64,000 nt of DNA, taken from Sipunculus nudus. Its lineage: Eukaryota; Annelida; Sipuncula; Golfingiida; Sipunculidae. The position numbers and the translations under genes are program-made. Positions within the stretch are counted from its first letter, which is position 1; each line of letters begins with the position of its first letter. Below the pieces are notes generated by a model. That model ran no database searches. It worked only from the letters and a program-made list of their open reading frames with translations, and was not told the DNA's origin. This document shows, piece after piece, positions 12,441-25,290 of this stretch. The stretch is from the NCBI GenBank assembly GCA_026874595.1, contig CM049316.1, positions 6,340,339-6,404,338 on the forward strand. Direction: 5' to 3'.

Positions 12441-15400
12441 AGGGGAACTTTGTAATGGAGGCCTCGATTGCTTTAAGAAGGGTGCGTCGTAATGTGATGT
12501 GTCCGAAAAGGGTTACACCACCAGGGAGGTATGAGTGAGTGTAGACGCGGCAAACCATGCATATTCATGAGGAATGAGGAATTCCTCTGTACATTATAAT
12601 GGAGGATAACGGACTTTTGCGATTGAAAATGGACAAAGACTGTTCCATAGAATGGATACGCTTTTTATTGAGGGTATAAAAAGCGGCACTACAGGGATTC
12701 GTCAGGCACATTAATTGAAACACTTACACGCAGTTTATAAATATTCTTGCATGAAAACCATTCAGAAAAACATATACATCAGTACATATTTAAACGTTAA
12801 GAAAGTAAACATTCCCATAATATTTGGTTAACATTTGTTAGGATAACAGCCTTAATTTTTTTAATGATTGTTTTATTTCTGCCAAATATGGCCACTTTAT
12901 ATATTTTTTTGCCCAATAAATGTTAATATACTTCATCGGACGACTTGGCAGAACAAATAACATAAGAGATAATGGAGAAGACTATCACACGCCACTAAAT
13001 CAATTACACTGGATGAAGCCTGGTAATTAAGGAAAGGAAATGTGTCTCATAATAGGAAATAAATAATTATCCAACGGAAATAAATTTGACACTTAATTGT
13101 ACTTTGCAACATGGTCGACAATTACACCCACACTGCTGCATTACGAGCAAAATATGAGAACCGGCGGTTGGAACTGACGAAGACACCATGTAATTTTAGC
13201 CCCTGTTATTTAATCTGGGCAAACAACAGATATGCAGTGAGGCTGGTTGTATTAAGTGTAAACTGGTATAGTGGGCATGAGCACTATGATATCTAAAAGA
13301 TGAATGTCTAGTCTTGTCTTATCTAGCATTAATTTACTTGTATTGACCGAGGGCCGGCTCCAGGGTTTTCATAAATTGGATCGGGTCGGGTTCCTGTGAA
13401 AAACGTGTCTTACAGAAATGTAAGTTTTTATGTGAGGCTTTAATGAAAAAAAAAAGGAAATTTTATAATTAAAGTCTTTATATGTCTACATGAAAGAAAT
13501 ACAAACAACAAAGAACTAACCGATTATCATCCACAGGTTTCTGCTCTTCAGTTTTACCGTAATCACTTAATATTTCCCAGTTTTGTAAAAAGATTTGAAA
13601 AAAAAAATGTAACCCGCCCCTTCAGATCGGCCCTGTAACAATGCACACATATAATTGAACGGTTAGAGGTGCCGTTTGCCCGCGATTAGGGTAGTTTCGG
13701 TGCCAACATTTTTCCATGGGGTCAATTAATAAGTCTAAAATAAATGTGTCGGTCGTGGAGTCTGTGAATGCGGGCGGCGCCTTCTTTACACCAAATCTAA
13801 TTGTTTTTGCCTCTGTGGGGTCATGTGGTAAAACAGAATCGGTCCATCTTTTGCTGAAATGATTTGCCTTTGATCCTGCGCGATTTTTTTCAGACCGAAG
13901 CTGTTTTGTAGTAGATCCGTAGTCCACAGGCTGTGTTGACCCGGATCTAACGACTAGTATTCCTGTATTGGTTATTTTTGTATCGTATACTTAGTTTGCT
14001 GTAGAGTTAAGCATTAAGAAGACTGTTACAGTAGCCCACGTCTTAAGTGATCCTCCTGTTAGATTATCTACTAAAAAAACCTCTTTATAGGTTTGCATAT
14101 TAGGAACTTTAATCTTGGTATCATTTCGGATAATGCAACTTGATTTACATTTAATTTTTTTTTGTTTTATATATACCCAGATTCCTAACTCTTTGATCGC
14201 CATTGAAGGTGAACATCCCCTTTATATTTTCTCACCATTTTAACACCCACATATACACCCAAACACAGGTATTGGTGAATATGAAATGTTATAAACGCAA
14301 GGCATGTGTTCTGTTTTTTCTAAGACACGTGTTCCGGTGTGATAAGTTTGTCGAAGTAGAAGAAGTCACAGAAGCGATGCCAGGTCACCAAAAGGATCTT
14401 GGAATAGTAAGAATCTCATTTATTTCATTAAAGCTATCGATATAGATTCCAGACTTACGGGCTACAAGGGTTATTGACTCTACGTCTTTTGATAGAAACA
14501 AACGACCGAGTCAGAAAGCGGCCAGTCTAAGTTTGGTAAAAATAGACCAGTAAAATAGATTGGCAATTTATCTAGAACTTGGTGTCACGCCCGTACTCCG
14601 TTACAACTATATCATTCTGCCAGTTATAACTCTGGTCCCTGCTGAATATCGTCCTTTATGCCAGCCAAGGCGCCGTATGTTGATAAAGTATATGGGAGTT
14701 ATCAAAAAGAAAATGCCTTTTAATCATATACAAAGAAATACTGGATGCAACGTAAAGTACTTTAAATCGCTGAATGAATGTCATCCCGTTAAACCATCCA
14801 AATATGTTTAAACCCCCTAAGGATTTTATATTGAAATGAAAAGAAATGTGATTTCAAGCTACGTATAAAGAAAACGAATGGATCATGTGCAATTTGTAGT
14901 TATTACAGCAACCGGTATATTCATGATTCTTTTTTTATGTCCAACCATTATCTTGGTGGAGTATATTCCCCTTCCATCAAATTTCTGTCCCTACTTAGTC
15001 ACAGTCTATAGGCCTGACCCCCGAGAAAGATATTTAATTTAGCTTCTCTGACAAAACCTGCTTGATTTAAAATCAGTCCAAATTTTTTTTTATTTCATAA
15101 AAGAATCCCATGCGGTTCATATTCTAGTGGGCCAATGTGAAAACCAAAGACAACATCCCCTGATAGTTTTGTTCGGTCATCTCCGATGCTTCTTTCTTCG
15201 AACATGTTATGATTAAATAAAAACATTTCAAACAAAGTTTAAAAGATTGTGCTAAATTGAGAAGCGGGCATGGCAGATGGAGAAACCTGTCATAACGTTC
15301 AGCATTAGCCCACAGACACCTAGGGTTCTTATGGAAATCTAAAACAATCATTTCATTGACCCTTAATGAAGTTTCTTTTTAGGTCAGAGATGCTACCTTA

Positions 15401-15639
15401 ATCATAATGCCCACTCCCAACCAGACCACCCACCCACCCATACACTCACACCGCACAGACCATTCCCGTGTTCACATAGATGTAGCATACGTCATTGGAT
15501 ATAATAACGGTTTCTTTTGGAGAACTGACTAATAAATCACAGCACTCTGTTTACATAGTATGCTGCAAATGTTCCCAAGTAGTCAAGATTGCTGATATCA
15601 TTTCTAAAGAGCTGTCTTTAAATACATAGACACCCTAAG
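12441..15639. other. No gene recognised
   Basis: AT-rich sequence. Open frames such as 13622-13927 (minus, 101 codons) and 14560-14811 (plus, 83 codons) have no motif I recognise. No repeat boundary or RNA gene is visible. Confidence 0.45.
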
Positions 15640-15930
15640 GCTGTGTATTATCACCAACATTATATTCTTTATTTACATATGACTGTGTGCCAAAATCTAA
15701 TGAATGTCTAAAAGTGAAATTTGCAGATGACACAACAGTTACCGAGCTTATCTGAGGAGGTACCGAAAGTGAATACCGTCATAAAATAAAAAAGATGACT
15801 ACGTGGTGCTCTGAGAAAGAAAAAAATAACAAACTTAGAGTTTAATGTTGAGAAAACCAAGGAGAGGGTCATATATCAGCAGAATGCGGCACCAATAGGT
15901 AATCCTTAAAGACGAGGATATAAAAATTGA
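15640..15930 (+). pseudogene. LINE reverse-transcriptase fragment (Rex/CR1-like)
   Basis: Conceptual translation gives a GCVLSPTLYSLFTYDC block, then KFADDTTVTELI, then TTWCSEKE and a VEKTKE-like segment. These are the palm and adjacent region of a non-LTR reverse transcriptase, including the catalytic ADD. Stops and frameshifts follow directly, so it is a fossil. No endonuclease or C-terminal part is joined to it on this strand. Which LINE clade it belongs to is my judgement from the wording of the motifs. Confidence 0.8.
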
Positions 15931-16294
15931 ATAAATGTATAAGAATGGAAAAATTGGAAGAGACTGATTTTTTTCCAAATATATACTTATAATTATTTTT
16001 TTCCCAGTAGATATGTAATAACATCCTAATCGGGGTTATAAATAAGATAAGATAAGATACATTATTTGCTATACACGTTATAAAAGTATTACATACAATA
16101 GTATGTCTTGACTGGCTTGTCGTTAAAGATATTCTGAAGAAGTAAATTACTTTATTAAATCTTATATAAAAAATTTGTCTACATATTAGTTTTCCGCAAG
16201 GGATCAGTTTAATTCCCGGACTGCTAAAACAAAGGTACTCGTTAAAATTCTTTCTGAATTACTTGGAAATGACCGATAATGAGCTCCAGATTAC

Positions 16295-16565
16295 ATTATT
16301 CAAAATGGATGGTACGCTCGCTGATTAGAATCTGTAACTATAGCATTAGCTTTCTTAAGCAATCTCTCACGATAAATTGATTCATAAGATGGTAAAGAAG
16401 TCCCGACTATCTTCCCAGCCGTTTGAATAACCCTGTTAAGGAACTTCCGTTCCTCGGCTTTGATGTTCCCTCCCCACACAGCGACAGAGATCTTCAAGAC
16501 ACTCTATCACTGCTCTATAAAACTTCAGCAGCATCGGTAGGCCAGACCAAACCCTTAAAGTGTCC
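16295..16565 (-). pseudogene. LINE ORF2 C-terminal fragment
   Basis: On the minus strand the sequence reads KRLYLLRTL, LKFYRAVIE, SVAVWGGN, ERKFLNRVIQTAGKI and GTSLPSYESIYRERLLKKA in order across three frames. This matches the typical C-terminal end of Rex/Babar-like and related LINE ORF2 proteins. The piece is broken by at least two frameshifts. It points toward the plus-strand reverse-transcriptase fragment at 15640-15930, so the two cannot be one simple insertion. Confidence 0.75.
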
Positions 16566-17984
16566 TTAACAAGTACAGACGCTTCTCCGTACAATAATTC
16601 ACATTTTCCTCCCGCTTATGTTTTGATGATATATGCCTTTGATACCAAAACATTTAAAACAACAATTTCCACCACAGAATCATTAATTTCTATGGACAAA
16701 TTCTCAGATCTTTTACGCCGACAGTCTTTCATATTTGGACTTTTTTCTGAATTGACAATTAGTCATAAAGGATAACAAATATATGTTTTAATTACATTTT
16801 CCCAAATTGTCATCATTAATAAATCTAACTGGATGAAGAACAAATGGAAAATATATCTCATTTTATTGGTAAGAAGACTGCAGAGGTAGGAGACTTCTGT
16901 GGGCACACGAAAGGAAAAATGCCCATGTTGTATGGGGCTCAAGCGGAAGGCGGCACAAAATATTATTGCCCTTAGACTGACCATAAAATTATAAAGGACA
17001 ATAAAAGTCACAGTAGATTACTTTGTGTATTATTCTACCTATTTCGTGGAAGTTTCATTTCACACAAAGACAAGCTTGTAAAAGGCAGGCCAAAATTTGC
17101 GATAAACTACCGGCCAATATTTCGGAGCACATATTTTGGGATTTCGGAATTTCAGAACACAGATTTTTGAATTTCGGAACACAGATTTTTGGATTTCGGA
17201 ACACCGATTTTATCAGAACAACTGATTTTATGTCTCTATAGTGAACTATGCTCTGGTTGCGAGCGGTATAATACTTCACCCTCGGTTTGTCTGTCTGCAA
17301 AACTTTTATTTATATTTTGTGTAGCCTTAGGAAAACCCTCAAGAAACCATCTTTTAATATTTGAAGGTTATTTGGATCACATCATATTCTTTTATTCAAA
17401 AGCTTCTTTTCCATGTCGACATCCGACTTCCGGTATTTCTTTTGTGTGTGTCGAGGCCAGAAAAACCATTGTTAGAGAGGTTTTCTTTATTTTTGTAGCA
17501 GTGGGTATTGCAATTTATTTTCCTTCAAGAATATATTATATCATATCTTCATATACTAAAAAAACCCTAGTTATGTGAATTATCTATATAATCAATACGT
17601 GGTTTTCTTCTCCATAAAATCATTTACCTACTTCCGCTCTGATTAAGACCCTCCACATTTGGCACACGTATCGTCGGTGCGCTTTTCTAGGACAAGTTTG
17701 TCTTTCTTTTCCGCGATTATTTTCTATCTGGCTTCATAATTAATTATCTAAATATTTATCATCATGAGTTTCTTTGTTTCTTTTGTGTTTGAAAGGCTTC
17801 CACGTAAGTCATGCTCTTTTTTTCTGGAGGCGCCTTTAGAATTTTCTAGCATTTGATCCCAAAGGCCACAGAGCATGTCGTACCCTATGAATGGTTTTGT
17901 GCAGCTGGTGTTCTCAGGTCCACTTTAATGCCCATTGATCCCAATATCCATTTTAACGCCACTAAAGGAATATTACTTGATCAA
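16566..17984. other. No gene recognised
   Basis: A small tandem repeat at 17113-17213 lies in this stretch (listed separately). The 129-codon plus-strand frame at 17189-17578 begins inside that repeat and shows no family resemblance, so I do not call it a gene. Confidence 0.4.
17113..17213. repeat. Short 22-bp tandem repeat (about 4 copies)
   Basis: Units of the type ATTTCGGAACACAGATTTTT recur at roughly 22-bp spacing with small indels. It is AT-rich and imperfect, unrelated in sequence to the larger arrays of the window. Confidence 0.8.
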
Positions 17985-19548
17985 AAGGAGGTAAATGTTT
18001 ATAGCTCCGCTGATTGAAAGTCATTTGAGCCTTAGCGATTCCGCTTTGCCAGTCGTCCGTCCGTCTGTTGAACCATCTGTCAGTGTGTCTGTCAGTTAAC
18101 AGGGCATAAATCGTAATCGCTAGACCTGGAATCTTCTAAACTGACAAAAAGTTCATGTAAAATATCCTTGGAAACCTGAAATTCCTTTGAGCGATATTGG
18201 TCGTAATTACCCCCCCCCCCCAAATGAATAATTAAAAATTTGATATAAAAACTCCAGTAACTCAATTACTAATGCATTAATAGCTATGATTCTTTGCAAG
18301 CATATTGCTCATCGAATATTTCGCCAGTTCTTACAGAATGGTGGCGCCCTTTGTATTTTTCGATTTTTACGCTATTTTTCTATTTTAGAATCCTTTAAAG
18401 AGGCGACCGTCCTTTAAAAGGGCAAGAAAGTTAACCGTAAGACCTAGAATCTTCTAAGTTAATATCTAAGGAGGTCCATGAAAAATCTCCTTAGAAACCT
18501 GAAAACAGGCCTCTGTACCCAAACTCTTTGGGTTGTGAGGCTAATAAATACCTCCCGAAATAATTAGAAATATGATACAAAAGCTCCAGTATCTGAATAA
18601 CTAATGCATTGATCACCATGATTTTTTTGCATGCATATTGATCATGGAGTGTTTCATCAGTTTCTGCAGACTTGGGGCGCCACCTGTATTGTTTCCGTTT
18701 TTTACACATTTTTTCTCTATTTTTGGGACATCTAAAGAAGCAGTCGTCCTTTAACCTGGCACACATCGTAACCACTTGACCTGAAAATTTTTAACATGAG
18801 ACCTACGTAGGTCTAAAAAAAATCTCCTTGAAACCTGATGTTAGGTCTCTATTACCCATATCCTCTGAGCTAAGGGGCTCCTAAGTACCCCCGACCCTAG
18901 AATACTTCAACATTTTATACAAAAACTTCTGTATCTTAATAACTAATGCATTGATCACCATGTTTTTTTGCATGCATATTGATCATGGAAAATAAATCGC
19001 AACCACTGGACCCGGAATCTCCTACCTTGAATTCCAGGAAGCCTGAAATCAGGTCAAATGCTTCAAGATATGTAAAAGAACATGATTTGAGCATCTTACA
19101 GGATACATTTGCATGATTGGGTAGTTGGACCTAAAACTTCTAATTTGATAAAGAACCAGGGGATTTCCTGTAAACCAGAAATTATGTCACTGTAACCTAT
19201 ATTCTGCAAGCTATGTAAATGAACATGATTTTAACACTCTTTTTTCAGATGGGCACACATGGTGGCAGCTGGATGTAGAATAAAGGTCACTGTACTCTAT
19301 ATCTAAGGTCTATTGGCAAAATGCATGATTTTGAGTACACTTTGAGTAATGTTTCCTATTGTTCAAGGTTCTTTGTTGTATTCAGAAATCACGGCTGGCC
19401 AGTCATTATCAAGAAACAAATCGTAATTGCTTGACGTAGAAACTTTTTTTCATAATATCCTGGTAGGTCCTTGCTAAATCTCTTTGCATATTAAAAAAAA
19501 CATACAAGTTAACTGAGCGTGATGACCCACGGGTCACTTGTTTATTCC
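17985..19548 (+). repeat. Dispersed repeat family E, copy 1
   Basis: Opens with TCATTTGAGCCTTAGCGA and a GTCCGTCCGTC tract, and closes with GAGCGTGATGACCCACGGG followed by TCACTTGT. The same opening and closing signatures bound a second copy at 27190-28572. Inside, diverged subrepeats recur, each containing a CGTAACC-type phrase, GACCT(A/G)GAA, CTCCTTG.AAACCTGA and GGTC..T.T..CC. Their spacing is about 310-350 bp on the left and shorter on the right. No coding capacity is visible. It may be a non-autonomous transposon or a mobile satellite. Confidence 0.75.
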
Positions 19549-21300
19549 AGCGCTAATTAAAGAACAGCCTGACTGCGCTTTCAATGCGAGGGCTGTTAGT
19601 CTGGTCAACACTGGGTTACCAGTGACCACTTACACCACCACACTTTGACATTCTTTTAATGAGTTTACAGGTATGTTGGTTTCTGTTCCTTCATAAATAT
19701 CTTTTCATAACCATGCTTGTTCATAGTTCGGGCAATGTATGAGTTGTTGTAAAAAAATTGTTTGTAAAAAAAGAATCTTACCAGTTCATCTTTAAACTGA
19801 TATCTATGTTATCAACAAACTAGATTCTGTTGCCGGAGCCTACAAACCTCCGCCAGAATCTCCTTATCATTCTTGTGGTCATATGTGCAGGTTTCATATA
19901 TAAACACCGTTACGTTGTAGTAACACAGGTTCACCTGGGGAGTGGCAGAACAAATGCACACGAATTCGTAGCGTCTACAAGGGAAAAAGAAAATGTGCTT
20001 TGGCATAATGGAAAAAGTATATTATATTGATCCTTATTTCCTTGAAAATCTAAGGGATTGTTCATACGGTTTAGTCTTACTATTTACACAGTTTTCTGTA
20101 AAATCCATACATGATTTTTTGCTTTAAACTTTCCCATTAATCTTCTTTTTAAAAAGAATTTATTTGATTTCTGGCTTTCTCTGTGTATATATTAATGATC
20201 TAGGGGTAATTTTAGTAGCGGAAAGTTCTTGTAACGCCATCGTGGCGGATGTATGAACTTGTTTGTCAACAACATGTTTGTAAACACAGCAATGTTGACA
20301 AACGGGAAAACATTTATCCTAAGGTTTTAGGTTGTATATATGCAGAGGTGGAAAGGTAACTTTCCAAGCCATTTGCAAAGCTCTAGCTCATCCGACTTGC
20401 TGGTAGATGCCCTTGTTGAATTTGCTTTGATATTTTGGCGAGCCCCCAAATATTATAAACACGATATAAACAAAACAAGCAGCCTGTGTGCGGTAAGGTC
20501 CACGTTTTCTGGCCTATTTTTTTTAAAAAGCTCCAAGGGATTACCTTTAGTTTATAAAGGTCGAATAGGTGATTGGACCCCTTTAATATGCTAAGAGACA
20601 AAGCCAAGAACCAGGGTTGAAGTATATCTTTGCCACAGACTTGCACCGAAAGATGAAAACCGACATGTTATCTGGAAGCGTTGTCAATTTGTACAAAGTC
20701 TCTTCCATAACTTTCACGTTGCTATTGTCATATAACTTCTTGCAATGATTTTCACAGTAGATGGCTTCTTTATACAGTCGTTAAATATATTATATTGTCA
20801 TCACTCCAGCTATGACGATGTCATTTTTGTTTAAAAAAAAAATTCTTACTCTAAATTCGTACACCCTATAAATGCATCACGTCTTCATCTAAAATATATT
20901 TCTTTGTGTTCTTTCTTGAATTTCATTATAAATAACGCTTTACTGACATTTATGGGGGAGGTGTTTCCTGATGGATCCTAGCACAAGTAATGTTTAAATC
21001 ATGCAACTAAAAAGTCCCGACGAAAAGCTCAGGACTAAATGCCACATTCAATCCTCTTATAGCACATTACAAAACTGTTTATCTGATTATCTGGATATTT
21101 CATCGGAGCATCTGGTTGTGATATTAATTTTATCTTTTAATCGCGATATACAACATTGATGTAGAAATTATGATATTACTTTATGAGAGTGATATTAAAC
21201 TTAATATTTTCTCACGTACATCCCATCTATATGTTTCAAGTTATCATTGAACAAACGTTTTGAAACGAAACTGCGTTGGCGGAGGTGTGCGCTCTCTGAC
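19549..21300. other. No gene recognised
   Basis: AT-rich, with only short frames (19830-20030 and 20340-20594 plus; 20383-20646 minus) that match no family I know. No tandem structure seen. Confidence 0.4.
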
Positions 21301-22062
21301 TTCCTTCTAGTTTATGATGAGGTTACTGTTGTTCATGTTGTCCAATTATTTCGATTATTCTTTTCTTATAGTGTACCCCATTTGGAATTATATTTATTGT
21401 AGCTAATGTCGTGATTTTTTATAACTTCTCGGTGCACGCGCACGATTATAGTGTCTTGTAACTTGATTTAAACTAAATAAGTCATGAAGTCTACACCTTT
21501 ATTCCTGATTGACGATAAATTAATTTTTCACAAAGGTTTCCTTTTAATTTAGACATAACGACTATTACCTGTAGGTTTTGTCTTGTGGTTTTCATTTTTT
21601 TTGCGTTATTACTCAAAACATATAAAGGTTACGGGACTAGAAGTCTATATATTTCTTTTAGTTTCGAAATTAAATATACTTCAAGACGTATTTACAATAA
21701 TTTGTCATTCTCAATGATTTTTTTTCTGCCATGATTGTGTGTCTCGTTGATATTTGATCACATCTTCTCCAGACAGTAAAACTAACGCTAATCCGCCTGG
21801 GGCGAATCCCGGGGACCAAAATGAATTTCCAGACAACCAGGAGTATAGACAGGAATTTAGGAAAGATAGTACTAATCACCGTTTGCTACGATGAACAAAC
21901 GTGTCTGGGATGCGTTTTATTCTTTACACATAAACCCAGCATGCAATAGTACGGATGAAACAAACTTTGCGCTCCTTTTGGTATTATAAGCGTTTTATTT
22001 TTCCAGATATTAGAGTCGAAAAAGAGAAAAGGGAGTGACAAAGTATAGTTTGTCTTCACTGA
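21301..22062 (+). repeat. Dispersed repeat family R, copy 1
   Basis: Begins at TTCCTTCTAG and shares long segments with 23962 onward and 29666 onward: CTTATAGTGTACCCC, CGGTGCACGCGCACGATTA, TAGTCATGAAGTCTACACC-like text and CGAATCCCGGGGACCAA. No open frame is conserved between copies, so it looks non-coding. This copy ends near the AAT microsatellite. Confidence 0.8.
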
Positions 22063-22063
22063 A

Positions 22064-22101
<38 letters not shown>

Positions 22102-22116
22102 TTAATAATAAAAATA

Positions 22117-22153
<37 letters not shown>

Positions 22154-22154
22154 A
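22063..22154. repeat. Compound AAT / TA microsatellite
   Basis: A run of (AAT)n units passes into an alternating TA run with brief interruptions, just after the end of repeat R copy 1. Confidence 0.95.
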
Positions 22155-22239
22155 TGTACGGAGCCCGGGAGAAGACATAGTGAAATATATTTATTAATCA
22201 GGAGTAAAAATATATTTCCAAGGTGGAAAAATATTTATT

Positions 22240-22261
22240 AATTCGTGCGCTTGCACGAATT
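22240..22261. other. Perfect 9-bp inverted repeat (hairpin)
   Basis: AATTCGTGC at 22240-22248 is followed by a 4-nt loop and its exact reverse complement GCACGAATT at 22253-22261. Related GTGCGCAYGA text follows at 22269 and also stands just before R copy 2 (23940). It may be a structured end of that family; this is inference. Confidence 0.65.
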
Positions 22262-22475
22262 ACTTATCCGTGCGCATGAATTACTAGGTGTGAAACGATA
22301 TTTGGTTTATACATATTCATTTCAACAGAAAAACAAAGGAGCCGATAAGGCTAATGCAAATACTTTCCTGTATAAAAATTAAAAAGAAAGTGAAAAATTA
22401 ACATGAATGTATATTTGTATATACAAATGATCAGATAGGAAGAGTGCACATATATTCACACACGGTGAGATATAT

Positions 22476-22813
22476 ACAGATACATAATATACGTTAATAC
22501 AGATTGACATTCCACATACACAGATAAAAATATATATATATAACTGGCAGGCGTAATACAATAAAACAATAAACGTTTAATTCCATATCGAGCTTATCAA
22601 TTAGATTAAACCCAGTCTTTCCAATGGAAAATAGGTACATTACATAATATACAGATACATAATATACGTTAATACAGATTGACATTCCACATACACAGAT
22701 AAAAATATATATATATAACTGGCAGGCGTAATACAATAAAACAATAAACGTTTAATTCCATATCGAGCTTATCAATTAGATTAAACCCAGTCTTTCCAAT
22801 GGAAAATAGGTAT
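22476..22813. repeat. Tandem duplication of a 175-bp unit, copies indistinguishable
   Basis: Copy 1 is 22476-22650 and copy 2 is 22651-22813 (slightly shorter at its end). Read side by side, including the TA run inside, I find no difference between them. A TA run of equal length in both copies implies a very recent duplication, or an assembly artefact. Confidence 0.9.
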
Positions 22814-22879
22814 TGATTTAAGCAACTAGCGCCTAGTCGTAATCGAGTAAGGATAATTTCATGTCGACGATGATAGTCA

Positions 22880-23660
22880 CAATAATAACTTTGTATTTCT
22901 AGAAAGACACGGTTTAAGAGCATTTTTCTTAAACAAATCTATTGAAGTAGACTGAATATTTGGAATTGGGAGACCGTTCCAAAGTTTGCAGGCTATTGGA
23001 AGGAAAGAGAACGACAGTCTTTCCGTGTGAACCTCGGTATCCTTAGCAAATGCGATTTGCGCAGACGGTAGGGCTGAGCATGAGAAATAGCTTGAGGTCA
23101 TATATTATGAAAATAATCTGGAGCAAGTCCATTAACCATTTCATAAACTGTGGATAGTATAGCAAGCTCTCTTCTTATTTTAGATTTGACCTTTTAACAG
23201 AGCTCCAGTGCTGGTATTCCAGAGCGCTACAGCACATGCTAAAGCTGCTTTCTGTTGTATACTGTCCAGTTGGTATGACTGTCTGACAGAACAATTGTTA
23301 AATATTAAATTACCATACTCCTGTAATGGACGTATTAATGATATATACATACGATCTAAAACTTTCATAGAGAAATGGAAATAATATTTCAAAATTTTAA
23401 AACGCTAATTGGCTGTCAAACATATTATGTTAATGTGTTCATGCCAGGAAGCGAATCAGTTAAGGTGACTCCCAGATATGACATGAGGTGCTCAGTTTCT
23501 GTGAAGCTCATTTCTCCTAGTGTATGTGTAATGTGCATTGTAGCATTATCATCAAATAGCGAATGAGAACTGTAACTGTAGTCACTTTGTGAAGCAAATG
23601 AAACTGTTAAAAATTTCAGTCTGACCGGCTTTGACTACCATTATGTTCCCATTATGCTCA
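22880..23660 (-). pseudogene. 5'-truncated LINE ORF2 C-terminal fragment
   Basis: In minus-strand order the translation gives a KFLTVSFASQ-like stretch, EHLMSYLGVTLTDSLPG, then KVLDRMYISLIRPLQEYGNL and SYQLDSIQQKAALAC, then a frameshift to RRELAILSTVYEMVNGLAP, and finally ERLSFSFLPIACKLWNGLP. These are the standard blocks after the reverse-transcriptase palm in CR1/I/Jockey-type LINEs, ending in the LWNxLP motif. Several frameshifts and stops make it non-functional. Confidence 0.85.
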
Positions 23661-23961
23661 AACGATGATAATGCAGGTTGTTGTTTTTACAAAAGAAAAC
23701 CCAAGAAATTTTCCACCATGCACGACACTGAGTATATGGGTCTGTGAGTTTTATATTTATGTTCTTTAAGTATAGCTTATAGCATTTTCAATTTTTAAGC
23801 ACTACAGAGTTCCAAATTTTTCCAAAGTATAAAGTCAGGGAAAGTCGTTGGGCTCCATTTGGCAACCGTGTGTGCCCGCAGAATCTGCCAGCCTGTGCCT
23901 AGACTGAGTCGATGTGTGCTTGCTTCTCATTGGCTAGTATTTCGTGCGCACGAGTTATTAA

Positions 23962-25290
23962 TTCCTTCTAGTGTATGATGAGGCAACTGTTGTTTATGTT
24001 GTGCAGTTATTTCGATTATTCTTTTCTTATAGTGTACCCCTTTTGGTATTTTAATTATTGTAGCGAATGCCGTGATTATTTACCTTCTCGGTGCACGCGC
24101 ACGGTTATAGTGTCTTGTTACTTGATTTTTAAACCAAATTAGTCATGAAGTCTACACCTTTATTCCTGATTGATAATAATTAATCTTGCACAAAGGTTGG
24201 CTTTTTATATAGAAATATCAACCATAAGCTGCTGTTTTGTCCAGTGGTTTTCATTTCTTTGCGTCATTGCTCAAAACTTATAAAGGTTACGTGACTAGAA
24301 GTCTATATATTTCTTTAAGGTTTCAAATTAACATATACTTCAAGACGGATTTTTCAATAATTTGTCATTCTCAACGACTTTTATTCCGCCATGATTATGT
24401 GTCTCGTTTATATTTGATCACATCTTCTCCAGACAGTAAAAATAAGGCTGATCCGCCTGTGGCGAATCCCGGGGACCAAGATGATTTACCCAACAACCAG
24501 AAGTATATAGAGAGGATTTTAGAAAAGATAGTATTGATCACCCTTGTCAAGGTGCACAAACGTGCCTGAAATGCATTTTGTTCTTTACACTAAAACTCAG
24601 CATGAAATAGTACAAAAAAAAAAAACACGATATGAGTTGCAAACTTTACGCTCCTTTTGATATTGAGCGTTTTATTTTCCATAAATTTACGTCGAAAAGG
24701 GGGAAAGGAAGTGACAAAATATTATATTTCATCACTCAATAAATATATATAATATATATGATGGGTAGAACAAATAAAAAATAAAGAATTATGTTGTACA
24801 CTCATAAAATAAGTAGTGCATAAAGGTATCAGAACGTGATATAGCTAAACAAATCACGACTTTGTAGCCTGACGACTGCACCTGTACCAACATTACATTT
24901 ACGTTTTACACAAACAAATTATGCTGAGAATCAAGGAGGTAGGTTCAGGTGACCTTTGCTCTAACAGAACAGCACCGGTGAAAGAGAACTGGAGGTTCTT
25001 ACAGCATCAAAATATACCACTGAATGTTGCCAAACATGCACAATTCTGTTCCGGTCTTCTACCTTAAAGGATACCTCCAATCTTTAACCAGAACACTTAT
25101 GGTTTAAAACTGATCTTTTGTCTATCCGGTTAGTTTGGTGTATGTATAATTAGAATTTATCCGTTACGTTAAAACAAAGACTATATGTTTCACAATCCTT
25201 TGATTTACACATAGGAACAAACCGTCATGATAGAGGAAAAGAAATTGAATTGTTTGACTACGATTTTCCTAATCATTTTACATCCATTGT
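23962..25290 (+). repeat. Dispersed repeat family R, copy 2 (longest)
   Basis: Same start (TTCCTTCTAG) and same ordered blocks as copy 1, continuing further with GTTAGTTTGGTGTA, ACTATATGTTT and a block ending GATTTTCCTAATCAT near 25280, all shared with copy 3. About 300 bp (roughly 24700-25010) is absent from copy 3. It is preceded by TTCGTGCGCACGAG. No conserved frame. Confidence 0.8.

Noticed and set aside
13622-13927. 101-codon minus-strand frame
   Set aside because: No recognisable motif, no splice context and no neighbour; kept as chance.
15640-16565. Twin-priming inversion explaining the two LINE fragments
   Set aside because: The inverted 5' piece should lie on the far side from the 3' end; here both pieces converge, which that mechanism does not give.
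17189-17578. 129-codon plus-strand frame as a small membrane protein gene
   Set aside because: Starts in a 22-bp tandem repeat, no family resemblance, and hydrophobicity is expected from T-rich sequence.
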